DNA of 64,000 bases, taken from assembly GCF_001645125.1 (NCBI RefSeq), contig NZ_LXKA01000065.1, positions 100,411 to 164,410 of the forward strand. The letters are read 5' to 3'. Every line of letters starts with the position of its first letter. The stretch's first letter is position 1. Below, piece by piece: positions 8,321 to 17,484 of this stretch. Made by a program: the position numbers and the translations under genes. The DNA comes from Paraburkholderia ginsengiterrae. Its GTDB lineage: Bacteria > Pseudomonadota > Gammaproteobacteria > Burkholderiales > Burkholderiaceae. The notes below the pieces were generated by a model. That model did not search any database and was not told the DNA's origin. It worked only from the letters and a program-made list of their open reading frames with translations.

Positions 8321-10009
8321 CTAATTTGTCTGAACGACGCGCGGCGTGATGAAAACAGCCAGTTCGCTGCGCCGGTCGCGATGAGCGCGATGGCGGAAAA
8401 GCCCACCCAAAATTGGTATTTTGCCAAGGACCGGGACCTGCGTCACATCGTCCCGGTCGTCGGTCGTATAAATCCCGCCGATCGACACCGTACCACCATC
8501 CTCGACTTCGACGCGGGTCTGCACGTGTTTGGTGTTGATCGCAGGCCCGGCGTCGGTCTGTTCGCCGACGCTGTCCTTGGCGACGTCGAGGTCCAGCACC
8601 ACGCGGCCGTCCGGCATGATTTGCGGCTCTACCTCCAGTTTGAGCGTGGCGCGGCGAAACTGCACGCCGGACACGCCCTGGCCGACTTTTGCCTGATAAG
8701 GCAGCTCGGTGCCCTGCTCGACCACGGCTTTCATCCGGTCCGCCGTCACGACGCGCGGGCTCGAGACGATTTCCCCAAGCCCATCCGCCTCCAGCGCGCT
8801 CAGCTCGATATTCAGGAGCCGTGTCGCGCTCGCGGCGAAGAGTGTCAGGCCGGCGGTCGCGGCGTCGAAGCCGGCGATGGGCCGCGCCGACAAATCGTAT
8901 CCGGCGCCAGTCCAGCCCCGCGTCGCACCGTCGGCGTCCGTGCCCGCCATGGAAAGCTTCACGCCGAGATTGCGCGAAAAACCATGCTCACCCTCGACGA
9001 TACGCGCCTCGATCAGCACCTGACGGGTCGGCCGGTCGACCGACGCGAGCAGCGCCACGATCTGTGCAAGGCGCCCTTCGAGATCGGTCACGAACAGCAG
9101 ATTGGTGCGCGGATCGGCCGTCGCGGCACCGCGTTTGGACAGCACGCGCTGGGCTCCCGAACCGGTCAGCAAGCGCCGCACGTCCTCCGCGCGCGCGTAG
9201 TGCAGCTCGAAAGTCCGGCTGGCGAGCGGCTCAAGATCGGCGGCCCGGGCGTGCGCTTCGAAGCGCTGCCGCTCGCGCGCCGCCAGATCCGCGATCGGCG
9301 CGACCCAGATCACGTTGCCGTGACGCTCCATCGCCAATCCATTGACGTCGAGCAAAGTGTCGAACGCGGTACGCCACGGCACCTTGTCGAGCCGAAGCGA
9401 GACGGTGCCACGCACTCTCTCGCTCGCGACGATGTTCAGTCCGGTGAACCTGGCAAATGCGTTGAGCACGGCGCCGAGTTCGGCTCGCTGGAAATTCAGC
9501 GAGATTGGTTTGTCGTCGGCGGCGAGGTTCGCGTCGGTGGCGCTGCGCGTAGCACTGCCAAGGCGCGCGAGCGGAGGCAGCGGGACCGGCGGGCCTTCCA
9601 GCGCGGTAGTGCCGGCGGCATCGTCGCGCGTTGGCCGGGCGGGTTGCTTGCGAAGCGGTGTGGAACCGTCGTCGTCTGCCGCGACTGGCTCGTCCGTGCG
9701 GGTATTGGCCGCCTTCTCACTCACCCGCGACGTGTCCACATCGTCCGCCGAATCCTGGCGAAAGGGATTGGGCACCTCGAGGGAAACCGCGCGCGGTAGT
9801 GGCGGTGCGCCGTACGGGGCATCCGGTGCGGCCACCGCGTCGTCGAGCGGCATGTAGGCGGGCAACGGCGGCAATGGTGGGGTTGAGGCCTGCGCAATGC
9901 CGAGGCCAAAAACAGCGGTGACATATAGACCGAGCCCCACCTTCAGGCTCGGACATGCACGCGTGCCGACACGCCATGACGCGATGGGAAATGGTTTCGC
10001 CAAGCGCAT
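8321..10009 (-). CDS. pilQ: Type IV pilus secretin PilQ (short form)
   Basis: A 562-residue outer membrane secretin that would form the exit pore for type IV pili. A hydrophobic stretch (about residues 24-41) looks like a signal sequence with a long N-region, so a downstream start cannot be excluded. Residues 43-165 are Pro/Ala-rich and low complexity. A secretin/TonB short N-terminal (STN) domain follows (about 168-238, [20 protein letters not shown]), then an N1/NolW domain (about 264-330). The secretin pore domain (about 333-560) has [38 protein letters not shown] and [16 protein letters not shown]. It has no recognisable AMIN domains and is shorter than typical PilQ (about 700). Its start overlaps the pilO stop by one base. 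Confidence 0.88.
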   Translation of the reverse strand: MRLAKPFPIASWRVGTRACPSLKVGLGLYVTAVFGLGIAQASTPPLPPLPAYMPLDDAVAAPDAPYGAPPLPRAVSLEVPNPFRQDSADDVDTSRVSEKAANTRTDEPVAADDDGSTPLRKQPARPTRDDAAGTTALEGPPVPLPPLARLGSATRSATDANLAADDKPISLNFQRAELGAVLNAFARFTGLNIVASERVRGTVSLRLDKVPWRTAFDTLLDVNGLAMERHGNVIWVAPIADLAARERQRFEAHARAADLEPLASRTFELHYARAEDVRRLLTGSGAQRVLSKRGAATADPRTNLLFVTDLEGRLAQIVALLASVDRPTRQVLIEARIVEGEHGFSRNLGVKLSMAGTDADGATRGWTGAGYDLSARPIAGFDAATAGLTLFAASATRLLNIELSALEADGLGEIVSSPRVVTADRMKAVVEQGTELPYQAKVGQGVSGVQFRRATLKLEVEPQIMPDGRVVLDLDVAKDSVGEQTDAGPAINTKHVQTRVEVEDGGTVSIGGIYTTDDRDDVTQVPVLGKIPILGGLFRHRAHRDRRSELAVFITPRVVQTN

Positions 10010-10938
10010 CAGGACGCCTCCGTCAACGCCAGAACGCGCGTTACGTTGCCATTCGCGAGCGTAATGCCAGATGCGTCGAGCCTCGCGACGCGCTCAGCGC
10101 CAATCTGCTGCCCTGACTCCACGGCCGTCGTGCCGTCCGCTGTATCGAGCAGAGCCAACCCACGCGTGCGATCGTGCAGCAGTCCGACGAGGCGCAGTTG
10201 CGAAACTTCAGGCAGCTCACCGGTCGCCTGCATTTGAGGCAGCGAGAATGGATCGAAGAAAACCATCTCTTCTTCGTCGTCCGAATCGAGGCTGTCATCG
10301 GCGAATGTGTCTGCGGAGGCCGTTGTGGATGCCGGCCGCAGCGTGCTGAACACGTCGAGCCTCGCGTGCACCAGAAGTGAAGCCGCGTCCCGCTTAACTG
10401 TCACATCCACGGGCACGATCAGCACGGGCTGGTCCTGGAGTCCGCGCAGAAACGCCATCAGGTGCGCGAAATCGGTGTGCGCGGTAAGTTGCAGCGGGCG
10501 CACGCTTTCAGCGCCTACGCCGCTGGCAGCACCTGGTTCCAGCGCCTGCAACGCGACACTATTTTGCGCGGCCAGTTCGGAGACGATGCGCACATCGTCC
10601 GCGGAACTCCAAGATTCGGGACGAGCGGGCGGCGCAGTGGCCGCCTCGCGGCGTAGTGCCGGCAATTGCGTCAGCGCCCGTCTCGCATTGGCAAGACGCT
10701 GGCTGCCGGCCTCCAGCGCCGCGCTGCTCGCCTCGACACCGCTGAGATCAGCCACGTTCCAGCCGTGAGCGCCAAGCATGAACACGCATGCGGCAATCAG
10801 GCTCGCGGCCACCCAGCGGCGGCGCCGGCTCCATGCTTCAAGCGGCAGGCGCGCACGCTTCATCCAATCAGAAGCGAAGGGCCGTGCGCCTGCCGGTGCG
10901 CTTGCCGATTCGTCAAACTCGAAAAAGGTCGTATTCAT
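10009..10938 (-). CDS. pilO: PilO-like / PilP-like fusion protein of the type IV pilus alignment complex
   Basis: A 309-residue protein. Residues 41-58 form one membrane segment (VAASLIAACVFMLGAHGW), followed by a coiled-coil-like stretch (66-100). A PilO-like periplasmic domain (about 110-200) then follows, with ELAAQNSVALQALEP and ltahTDFAHLMAFLRGLQ. An acidic Ser/Asp/Glu linker (203-226) follows. The last 80 residues resemble the PilP homology domain: FFDPFSLPQM, LRLVGLLHDRTRGLALLDTADG, then VESGQQIGAERVARLDASG. No separate pilP exists between this gene and pilQ. The canonical operon order M-N-O-P-Q is therefore kept with O and P merged. It overlaps pilN by ATGA. The PilO part is weakly conserved at sequence level and is inferred mainly from position and architecture. 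Confidence 0.75.
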   Translation of the reverse strand: MNTTFFEFDESASAPAGARPFASDWMKRARLPLEAWSRRRRWVAASLIAACVFMLGAHGWNVADLSGVEASSAALEAGSQRLANARRALTQLPALRREAATAPPARPESWSSADDVRIVSELAAQNSVALQALEPGAASGVGAESVRPLQLTAHTDFAHLMAFLRGLQDQPVLIVPVDVTVKRDAASLLVHARLDVFSTLRPASTTASADTFADDSLDSDDEEEMVFFDPFSLPQMQATGELPEVSQLRLVGLLHDRTRGLALLDTADGTTAVESGQQIGAERVARLDASGITLANGNVTRVLALTEAS

Positions 10939-11654
10939 TTCGTACCTCTTGATAGTTCAGACTTGAAGGGGCGCTCCCCCGTGGACCCTGCCGCGCGAGC
11001 CGTTTTCTGCGCCGGCTCGCTCCACCGCAGATGCGCGCCGAATTCGACTGGACCCGTCACGCCTGACTGCGCAGCCGCGCCGCCACGTACAGCCGAGCGA
11101 TGCAGGTCGCCCACCTCGGCCCCCTTAACACCAGGAACGGCGCTCAGGCGTTTGAGCCATTCGGCCGATGCGATATGCCCTTGCGAAGTCGCCTGCAGCT
11201 CCGTCGCTTCCTCGCGATGGCGCAGTTGCTGCAACACCACGCCGTCGCCTGGCTCGAAACTCAGTGCATCGAGGAGATCGCGCAAATGCGTGAGCGGGTC
11301 GGACAAGCTCCGTGCCCTCGCAGCATCTTCGCGTTGCTGGTCGCGCGCCCGCAGCAGCGTCGCGTGCTCGGCGAGCGGCGCCGACAGGTTAGCGAGCGAT
11401 TGTTCAATCGACACACGCTGCGCATCGAGCCGTGCCCTCTCGACTAGCTGCCAGCCGGCCAATGCGAGAACGGCAACACAACCGCCGCACGCCGCGGCCG
11501 CCCATTCGAGCAGGACGCGGCGCCGTGCGAGCCGCGCGTTGCGTTGCCGGTACGGCAGCAGATTGAAGCCGCCAAGCCAGGGCCGGGCGGGGCGTGCGCT
11601 GCGCAATGGATGTGGCAGGTTCGAGCCCGCCGGATGCAGGAGGCCGCCCGTCAT
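10935..11654 (-). CDS. pilN: Type IV pilus inner membrane assembly protein PilN
   Basis: A 239-residue bitopic inner membrane protein. The start at 11654 overlaps the pilM stop (ATGA). The cytoplasmic N-terminus carries GGFNLLPYRQRNARLARRR, the conserved PilN segment that docks onto PilM. It is followed by a membrane helix (LLEWAAAACGGCVAVLALAG) and a periplasmic coiled coil (ERARLDAQRVSIEQSL onward). The C-terminal part, with LLDALSFEPGDGVVLQQLRH and AEWLKRLSAVPGV, fits a ferredoxin-like fold. The longer frame upstream only reflects overlap with pilM. It would heterodimerise with the PilO part of the next gene. Confidence 0.88.
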   Translation of the reverse strand: MTGGLLHPAGSNLPHPLRSARPARPWLGGFNLLPYRQRNARLARRRVLLEWAAAACGGCVAVLALAGWQLVERARLDAQRVSIEQSLANLSAPLAEHATLLRARDQQREDAARARSLSDPLTHLRDLLDALSFEPGDGVVLQQLRHREEATELQATSQGHIASAEWLKRLSAVPGVKGAEVGDLHRSAVRGGAAAQSGVTGPVEFGAHLRWSEPAQKTARAAGSTGERPFKSELSRGTK

Positions 11655-12643
11655 TCGAGCATCCCGCGCAACGCGAGCCCGAACGCCACCGCGCCAGCCG
11701 GCGCGTGCAGCAAAGACTCGCTCGAAGGCCGCACGAGTCCGCCAAGTGCTTCGCATTCGAACGGCAACACCGTGCAGCCGAGCACATCGGCGATATCCGC
11801 GACCGAAAAACCCACGCCGTCGAGCAGATCGACCTCACCGCTCAACAGCGCGCAGCCGGGCTCTAGACCGTTGCCCAAATCGCGCAACGCGTCGGCGAGA
11901 TCGCTGTATTCGGGGGCGGGATAGCGCATTTCGCCGGCGATGCTCTCATCCACGATACGCCAGCCATACACGCCGTCCGTGCCAATCCACAACGCGACAT
12001 AAGGCTCGTGCGGATCGAGTTCGCAATTCGCCGCGTAACGCATGGCGCGCAACGCCGCATGCGGCTCACCGTCGATCGCGGTCAGCGAGATACCGGCGCG
12101 CGCCGCGCATTCGATGCGCGCTTCGAGATGTTGCCGCGCGGTGGCGGCGATCGTCACCGAACGGACCTTCGAAGGCTTGTCGTCCAGATACCAGTCGACC
12201 GCAAGAGCATGCCGCTCGAGTCCCGCAATGCGCTCGACCTCGTCCATCACCGCCGGCTCAAGTTCAGCCAGTTGATCGCCGCCGTCGCACGCGCCACCGC
12301 TTTGCGCCGCGAGGTGCGCAAGCGGCACCGTCGTAGTCAAAGTAGCCGTTCCGGGCAACGCCATCGCGCATCGCAACGCGTGCGCCGCGCACTCGTGCGG
12401 CAGTTCGGCAAACGCGTCGCGCAACGCACGCGCCACCGCATGCCGATCGGTGATTCCTGTGCCGGCCATTGCGCCGACGGCAAGCGGCACGGAGCGCGCG
12501 TATTCGATACGCAGCGCGGCGGGCGGCCGCGAACGCTGACTGAGCACGACCAGACGCACGGTCTGCGAACCGACGTCGATCCCCGCAGCAAAACGCTGCG
12601 TACCGGGTTGCACTGCCTGAAGCCAAGATCTGTTGAACGCCAT
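11651..12643 (-). CDS. pilM: Type IV pilus actin-like ATPase-fold protein PilM
   Basis: A 330-residue cytoplasmic actin-fold protein that anchors PilN. Residues 19-35 (FAAGIDVGSQTVRLVVL) form the phosphate-1 loop. The start 12643 is fixed by GAGGAGGG just upstream; the ATG further upstream (12757) adds residues unlike PilM. Compared with typical PilM (about 350-380) it is short and divergent, but IDGEPHAALRAM and YVALWIGTDGVYGWRIVD match the family outline, the second as a phosphate-2-type segment. First gene of the pilM-N-O/P-Q operon and divergent from mrcA, the same arrangement as in Pseudomonas and Neisseria. Confidence 0.85.
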   Translation of the reverse strand: MAFNRSWLQAVQPGTQRFAAGIDVGSQTVRLVVLSQRSRPPAALRIEYARSVPLAVGAMAGTGITDRHAVARALRDAFAELPHECAAHALRCAMALPGTATLTTTVPLAHLAAQSGGACDGGDQLAELEPAVMDEVERIAGLERHALAVDWYLDDKPSKVRSVTIAATARQHLEARIECAARAGISLTAIDGEPHAALRAMRYAANCELDPHEPYVALWIGTDGVYGWRIVDESIAGEMRYPAPEYSDLADALRDLGNGLEPGCALLSGEVDLLDGVGFSVADIADVLGCTVLPFECEALGGLVRPSSESLLHAPAGAVAFGLALRGMLE

Positions 12644-12864
12644 CACGCCCTCCTCTGACTCACGCGACGAACCATTCGAACGCGAGTAATGAGGAAGAAT
12701 TGTGCGGACCCGCGCCGTCGCGCGACACTCGGCCAGATGGCTAACGTTGCGTGGCACGTGCCCTGCACGCCTTCAAAGCGTCTACAGTGAAGTCATTCCC
12801 GTGTGGCGCGCAGACTTGTCAAGAAGTGTCAGTAAGCATGCCGAAAGCTGAAAACCGAGGCAGC

Positions 12865-12870
12865 TATAAT
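12865..12870 (+). promoter_or_regulatory. Perfect -10 box ahead of mrcA
   Basis: TATAAT at 12865-12870 lies 26 bases before the mrcA ATG. The -35 region is poor (no TTGACA-like hexamer at 16-18 bases), so the promoter may need an activator or an extended contact. It lies in the 252-base divergent spacer shared with pilM. Confidence 0.45.
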
Positions 12871-12895
12871 CGCGGGACTGTTTTTTGGTGCCCCT

Positions 12896-15301
12896 ATGCA
12901 ATCCACGTCTCCTACGTCCCCACCGCCCCCGCCGCAGAAGCGCAAGCGTCCGTTGTGGCTGACGCTCATCCTCGGCTTTGTGGGTCTGATCGTCGCAGGC
13001 ATCCTGTGCGTGCTGCTGGTGCTCGGTTATGCGCTCGTCGTGGCAACGCCCAATCTGCCTTCGCTCGACGCATTGACCGACTACCGGCCCAAGGTACCGC
13101 TGCGCATCTATACGGCTGATCACGTGCTGATTGGCGAGTTCGGCGAAGAACGGCGCGACATCGTTCATATTCAGGACGTGCCCGACAGCCTGAAAAAGGC
13201 CGTCCTCGCGATCGAGGACGCGCGCTTCTACGATCACGGCGGCGTCGACCTCACCGGTATCGCGCGCGCCGGCATTGTCGCGCTGACCAATGGCCACGCC
13301 ACGCAGGGTGCGAGCACGATCACCATGCAGGTGGCGCGCAACTTCTTCCTCTCGAGCGAGAAGACCTACACGCGCAAGATCTATGAGATGCTGCTTGCCT
13401 ACAAGATCGAGTCGAAGCTCTCGAAGGATCAGATTCTTGAGGTGTACATGAATCAGATCTATCTCGGTCAGCGCGCCTATGGCTTCGCGAGCGCGGCGCG
13501 CGTCTACTTCGGCAAAGACCTGAAGGATCTGACGCTGGCGGAATCGGCCATGCTGGCCGGCTTGCCGAAGGCACCGTCCGCCTATAACCCGGTGGTCAAT
13601 CCGAAGCGCGCGAAAGTGCGTCAGGAATACATTCTGCAGCGCATGTACGAGCTGCACTACATCAGCCAGCAGCAATACGACGACGCGAGCAGGCAGCCGC
13701 TCGTGGTCAAGGGCGCGGGCAAGGAGTTCAGCGTGCACGCGGAGTACGTCGCGGAAATGGTGCGTCAGATGATGTACGCGCAGTATCGCGAGGAGGCCTA
13801 TACGCGCGGTCTGAACGTGGTGACCACGATCGACTCGGCGGATCAGGACGTCGCCTACCGGGCGCTGCGCAAGGGTCTGATGGACTACGAGCGGCGTCAC
13901 GGCTATCGCGGCCCGGAAGCGTTCATCGATCTGCCGTCCGATGCGGACGAGCGCGAACAGGCCATTGACGACGCGCTGCTCGAACATCCGGACAACGGCG
14001 AGATCATTGCCGCCGTGGTCACCGCGGCGAGTCCGAAGCAGGTGCAGGCCACCTTTATCGACGGCAATGTCGCGACCATTCAGAGCGACGGCCTGCGCTT
14101 CGCGCAGTTCGCGCTCGGCCCGCGCGCGCAGCCGAATCAACGTGTGCGTCCGGGCGCGATCATCCGGGTCGTCAAGGATGACGACGGTAACTGGTCAATC
14201 ACTCAGTTGCCGCAAGTGGAAGGCGCGTTCGTTTCCGTGGTGCCGCAAGATGGCGCGATTCGCGCGCTGATCGGTGGCTTCGACTTCAACAAGAACAAGT
14301 TCAATCACGTTACGCAGGCGTGGCGCCAGCCGGGTTCGAGCTTCAAGCCGTTCATCTATTCGGCGTCGCTCGAAAAGGGACTCGGGCCGGCAACGGTGAT
14401 CAACGACGCCCCCCTCTTTTTCAGCGCGGCTGAGACGGGCGGCCAGGCGTGGGAACCGAAGAACTACGGCGGCGGCTTCGACGGTCCCATGACCATGCGC
14501 ACCGCGCTGCAGAAGTCGAAGAACCTGGTGTCGATTCGCATCCTGAACCAGATCGGCACGAAATACGCGCAGCAATACATCACGCGTTTCGGCTTCGACG
14601 CGGATCGCCACCCGGCTTATCTGCCAATGGCACTCGGCGCGGGTCTCGTCACGCCGTTGCAGATGGCGGGCGCCTTCTCGGTGTTCGCCAACGGCGGCTA
14701 TCGGATCAATCCGTATCTGATCGCCGAAGTCACGGATCAGCGCGGCATGGTGGTGGCGCACGCGCAGCCGCTGGTGGCCGAGCAAAGCGCGCCGCACGCC
14801 ATTGAGCCGCGCAACGCCTACGTGATGAACAGCCTGCTGCAAAGCGTCGCGCAGCGCGGCACGGGCGCCAAGAGCAACGTGCTCAAGCGTACCGATCTGG
14901 GCGGCAAGACGGGTACGACCAACGATTCACGTGACGCATGGTTCGCGGGTTATCAGCACACGCTAACCGCCATCGCGTGGATCGGCTACGACAATCCGCG
15001 CAGTCTCGGCGACAAGGAAACCGGCGGCGGCCTCGCGTTGCCGGTGTGGATCGAATACATGGCACGCGCGCTCAAGGGCGTGCCGGACTACAAGATGCCG
15101 ATGCCCGACGACGTGACTGAACTCGGCTCGGAGCTATATTTCGACGACTTCACGCCGGGGCATGGCTTCGTCGCCACCGTCGGGGTCAGTCAGGCAACGC
15201 TCGACGCCGAGGCGAGCAACGCGGCGGCAGCGGCAGCCGCGCCTCAGCAGGTCGGAGAACAGGAAAAGCAGGACATCATGAATCTGTTCCGCGGACACTG
15301 A
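12896..15301 (+). CDS. mrcA: Penicillin-binding protein 1A (bifunctional transglycosylase/transpeptidase)
   Basis: An 801-residue class A PBP that polymerises and cross-links peptidoglycan on the periplasmic face of the inner membrane. It has a short Pro-rich cytoplasmic tail, a membrane anchor (about 20-48), and a GT51 glycosyltransferase with AIEDARFYDHGGVD, QGASTITMQVARN and EVYMNQIYLGQRAYG. An OB-like insert follows, then the transpeptidase with SxxK (PGSSFKPF), SxN (QKSKNLVS) and KTG (GGKTGTTND). Length is close to the usual 800-850. The Shine-Dalgarno sequence is weak, but the start matches the expected N-terminus. Divergence from the pil operon is the classic ponA-pilM synteny. Confidence 0.96.
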   Translation: MQSTSPTSPPPPPQKRKRPLWLTLILGFVGLIVAGILCVLLVLGYALVVATPNLPSLDALTDYRPKVPLRIYTADHVLIGEFGEERRDIVHIQDVPDSLKKAVLAIEDARFYDHGGVDLTGIARAGIVALTNGHATQGASTITMQVARNFFLSSEKTYTRKIYEMLLAYKIESKLSKDQILEVYMNQIYLGQRAYGFASAARVYFGKDLKDLTLAESAMLAGLPKAPSAYNPVVNPKRAKVRQEYILQRMYELHYISQQQYDDASRQPLVVKGAGKEFSVHAEYVAEMVRQMMYAQYREEAYTRGLNVVTTIDSADQDVAYRALRKGLMDYERRHGYRGPEAFIDLPSDADEREQAIDDALLEHPDNGEIIAAVVTAASPKQVQATFIDGNVATIQSDGLRFAQFALGPRAQPNQRVRPGAIIRVVKDDDGNWSITQLPQVEGAFVSVVPQDGAIRALIGGFDFNKNKFNHVTQAWRQPGSSFKPFIYSASLEKGLGPATVINDAPLFFSAAETGGQAWEPKNYGGGFDGPMTMRTALQKSKNLVSIRILNQIGTKYAQQYITRFGFDADRHPAYLPMALGAGLVTPLQMAGAFSVFANGGYRINPYLIAEVTDQRGMVVAHAQPLVAEQSAPHAIEPRNAYVMNSLLQSVAQRGTGAKSNVLKRTDLGGKTGTTNDSRDAWFAGYQHTLTAIAWIGYDNPRSLGDKETGGGLALPVWIEYMARALKGVPDYKMPMPDDVTELGSELYFDDFTPGHGFVATVGVSQATLDAEASNAAAAAAAPQQVGEQEKQDIMNLFRGH

Positions 15302-15327
15302 GGCACCGGCGGCGTCTTTCAGAAAGA

Positions 15328-15366
15328 CAGAACGGCCACGCTGACAATGCGTGGCCGTTCTGTTTT
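15328..15366 (+). terminator. Terminator after mrcA
   Basis: A 14-bp perfect stem (15328-15341 with 15349-15362) is followed by TTTT. A second small hairpin (15314-15328) precedes it. It separates mrcA from the convergent cyaY. Confidence 0.85.
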
Positions 15367-15421
15367 GGATGCTTCGCGTGAACGATTCAGCCGCGTTTGC
15401 GGCGCGGCGCTCGAGCGGCTT

Positions 15422-15739
15422 TTACGCCTCGAAGTGAACCGGCTCGCCCGCCTGCTGCGTTGCGTACTCCGACAGCGCGGCGAAAAACTCGGTGCCGTTG
15501 CGCGTGTCGCGCCATTCGCCATCGACGAAGCGGAAGTGGAAGCCGCCCGCTTTCGCCGCGATCCAGATCTCGCTCATGGGCGGCTGAAGGTTGACGATAA
15601 TCTTCGAGCGGTTCTCGAATTCGAGGGTCAGGACATTGCCGCTGCGCTCGAGCTCGATGTCGGCGTCGATGCCGTCCAGCGCGCGTTCGATGGCGGCTAG
15701 CGCGGCTTCCGCACGGGTCAGGTATTCACTATCGGACAT
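15422..15739 (-). CDS. cyaY: Frataxin-like iron-sulfur cluster assembly protein
   Basis: A 105-residue bacterial frataxin, which binds iron and modulates IscS during Fe-S assembly in the cytosol. It has the acidic first helix ([25 protein letters not shown]), then [33 protein letters not shown] and [17 protein letters not shown], the family core. Start 15739 is preceded by GGAG at a good distance; a further in-frame ATG at 15751 would place that GGAG inside the gene. It is divergent from the lptM-lysA pair with a 35-base spacer, an arrangement also found in E. coli and Pseudomonas. Confidence 0.95.
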   Translation of the reverse strand: MSDSEYLTRAEAALAAIERALDGIDADIELERSGNVLTLEFENRSKIIVNLQPPMSEIWIAAKAGGFHFRFVDGEWRDTRNGTEFFAALSEYATQQAGEPVHFEA

Positions 15740-15774
15740 GCTAAACTCCATCGATTATTTATTCAGGGACGGTC

Positions 15775-16116
15775 ATGCGAGTCGTAACTCGGATGCGCGC
15801 GGCGGCGCCCGGCCGCGCGATTGTAGCGGTTTTAGCCATTCTCGCAGGTTGTGCACTCTCCGGCTGCGGTCAGCGCGGCACGCTCTATTTGCCCGTCGTG
15901 CCACCCATGCCTGCCAAGCCGGTCGATCACACGCAATTGCCGCCGAACGATGCGCACCCGGCCTCGGATAGCGCCGCCAACATGAGCACCGTGCCGGATA
16001 CCTCGGGCACGCCGCTTTCATTGGCGCCGGAAACCGAGCTCGCCACGCCGCCGGCCTCCGCGGCATCTGGTACGGCGGCCCCGCTGCCTGCTTCCGCCGT
16101 CACTCCCGCTCAATAA
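15775..16116 (+). CDS. lptM: LptM (YifL)-like small lipoprotein
   Basis: A 113-residue lipoprotein. The signal sequence ends in ALSGC (Cys30 as the acylation site), followed by GQRGTLYLP, which is the hallmark of LptM/YifL (GCGxKGPLYxP). LptM in E. coli assists LptD oxidative maturation in the outer membrane. The tail (residues 45-113) is Pro/Ala/Ser-rich and low complexity, longer than in E. coli (67 residues in total). GGGAC precedes the start. It lies nine bases before lysA, the typical cyaY/lptM/lysA neighbourhood. Function is inferred from the motif and context. Confidence 0.8.
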   Translation: MRVVTRMRAAAPGRAIVAVLAILAGCALSGCGQRGTLYLPVVPPMPAKPVDHTQLPPNDAHPASDSAANMSTVPDTSGTPLSLAPETELATPPASAASGTAAPLPASAVTPAQ

Positions 16117-16125
16117 GACTTTCGC

Positions 16126-17388
16126 ATGACTCGATCCGCTTTTGACTATGTCGACGGCGTGCTGCACGCCGAAGGCGTGTCCGCCGTCTCCCTTGCCGAG
16201 CAATTCGGCACACCGCTGTACGTCTATTCACGCGCCGCGCTCACTGCAGCATGGAACGCGTATGCAGGCGCCTGCGCCGGCCGGCGAGCAAGCGTCCATG
16301 TTGCCGTGAAGGCCAATAGCAACCTCGCGGTGCTGAACGTGTTCGCGCGTCTTGGCGCGGGCTTCGACATCGTGTCGGGCGGCGAACTGGCGCGCGTGCT
16401 CGCCGCCGGCGGTAAAGCCGAAAACACCGTGTTTTCCGGCGTCGGCAAGAACGCCGGTGAAATGCGCGAGGCGCTGGCCGCCGGCGTCAAATGCTTCAAC
16501 GTCGAATCGATTCCCGAGCTGGATCGTCTGAATGCGGTTGCGGCGGAAATGGGCAAGAAGGCGCCCGTTTCGCTGCGCGTGAATCCGGACGTGGACGCGA
16601 AGACCCATCCGTATATTTCCACCGGCCTGAAGTCGAACAAGTTCGGCGTCGCGTTCGAAGACGCGCGCGCCACCTATCAGGCCGCGGCCGCCATGGCCAA
16701 TCTCGAGGTGGTCGGCATCGACTGCCATATCGGCTCGCAGATCACCGAAGTCGCGCCCTATCTGGACGCGGTCGACAAGGTGCTGGAACTGGTCGAGCAG
16801 ATCGAGCAGGACGGCGTGAAGATTCGCCACATCGACGTGGGTGGCGGGCTTGGCATTACGTACGACGAAGAAACGCCGCCGGAAATCGGCGAGTTCGTGC
16901 GCACCGTGCTCGATCGAATCGAAGCGCGCGGTCACGGCGATCGTGAAGTGTATTTCGAGCCGGGCCGCTCGCTGGTTGGGAATGCGGGCCTGCTGCTCAC
17001 GCGCGTCGAGTTTCTGAAGCCGGGCGCCGAGAAGAATTTCGCCATCGTCGACGCGGCCATGACCGATCTCGCGCGCCCCGCCATGTACGAGGCGTATCAC
17101 GCCATCGACGCTGTCGAGAAGCGCAACGTGCCGGCTCACGTGTACGACGTGGTCGGCCCGGTTTGCGAAAGCGGCGACTGGCTGGGCCGCGAACGCCTGC
17201 TGGCTGTCGAGCCAGGCGATCTGTTGGCGATTCGCTCGGCAGGCGCGTACGGCTTCGTCATGAGCTCCAACTACAACACCCGTCCACGTGCCGCCGAGGT
17301 GATGGTGGATGGTACACAAGTGCATGTGGTTCGCGCGCGCGAAGAGGTGAGCCAGCTGTTTGCGGGCGAAACAGTCCTGCCGGCGTAA
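16126..17388 (+). CDS. lysA: Diaminopimelate decarboxylase
   Basis: A 420-residue PLP enzyme (fold type III) that makes L-lysine from meso-diaminopimelate. The PLP lysine is Lys62 in HVAVKANSN. Other motifs are GAGFDIVSGGEL, HIDVGGGLGITY (phosphate binding), EPGRSLVGNAG, the catalytic-Cys motif GPVCESGDWLG, and AYGFVMSSNYNTRPRAAEV near the end. It is second in a two-gene operon with lptM and is ended by a bidirectional terminator. Confidence 0.97.
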   Translation: MTRSAFDYVDGVLHAEGVSAVSLAEQFGTPLYVYSRAALTAAWNAYAGACAGRRASVHVAVKANSNLAVLNVFARLGAGFDIVSGGELARVLAAGGKAENTVFSGVGKNAGEMREALAAGVKCFNVESIPELDRLNAVAAEMGKKAPVSLRVNPDVDAKTHPYISTGLKSNKFGVAFEDARATYQAAAAMANLEVVGIDCHIGSQITEVAPYLDAVDKVLELVEQIEQDGVKIRHIDVGGGLGITYDEETPPEIGEFVRTVLDRIEARGHGDREVYFEPGRSLVGNAGLLLTRVEFLKPGAEKNFAIVDAAMTDLARPAMYEAYHAIDAVEKRNVPAHVYDVVGPVCESGDWLGRERLLAVEPGDLLAIRSAGAYGFVMSSNYNTRPRAAEVMVDGTQVHVVRAREEVSQLFAGETVLPA

Positions 17389-17410
17389 ACATCAGAAGCC
17401 GTGCTGCACA

Positions 17411-17444
17411 AAAAAGGCGATGCCGTTACCGGCATCGCCTTTTT
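17411..17444. terminator. Bidirectional terminator between lysA and msrQ
   Basis: A 15-bp perfect stem including A/T ends (17411-17425 with 17430-17444, four-base loop) has A-run before and T-run after, so it can serve both lysA (plus) and msrQ (minus). Confidence 0.9.
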
Positions 17445-17484
17445 CGTTTGCACGCTATCTATTCGCGAAGCGCATCACGTGCCG

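Noticed and set aside
8249-9799. A 516-codon plus-strand frame opposite pilQ
   Set aside because: No signature, and it is antisense to a clear secretin gene.
10666-12336. A 556-codon plus-strand frame across pilO, pilN and pilM
   Set aside because: Arg/Ser/Ala-rich shadow with no domain, opposite a well-supported operon with ATGA overlaps.
12782-14140. A 452-codon minus-strand frame opposite mrcA that could extend the pil operon
   Set aside because: His/Arg-rich shadow. The opposite strand has unmistakable PBP1A motifs.
15191-15260. Alanine-rich repeat near the mrcA C-terminus as a tandem repeat
   Set aside because: It is simply an Ala-rich low-complexity tail of PBP1A without a repeating DNA unit.
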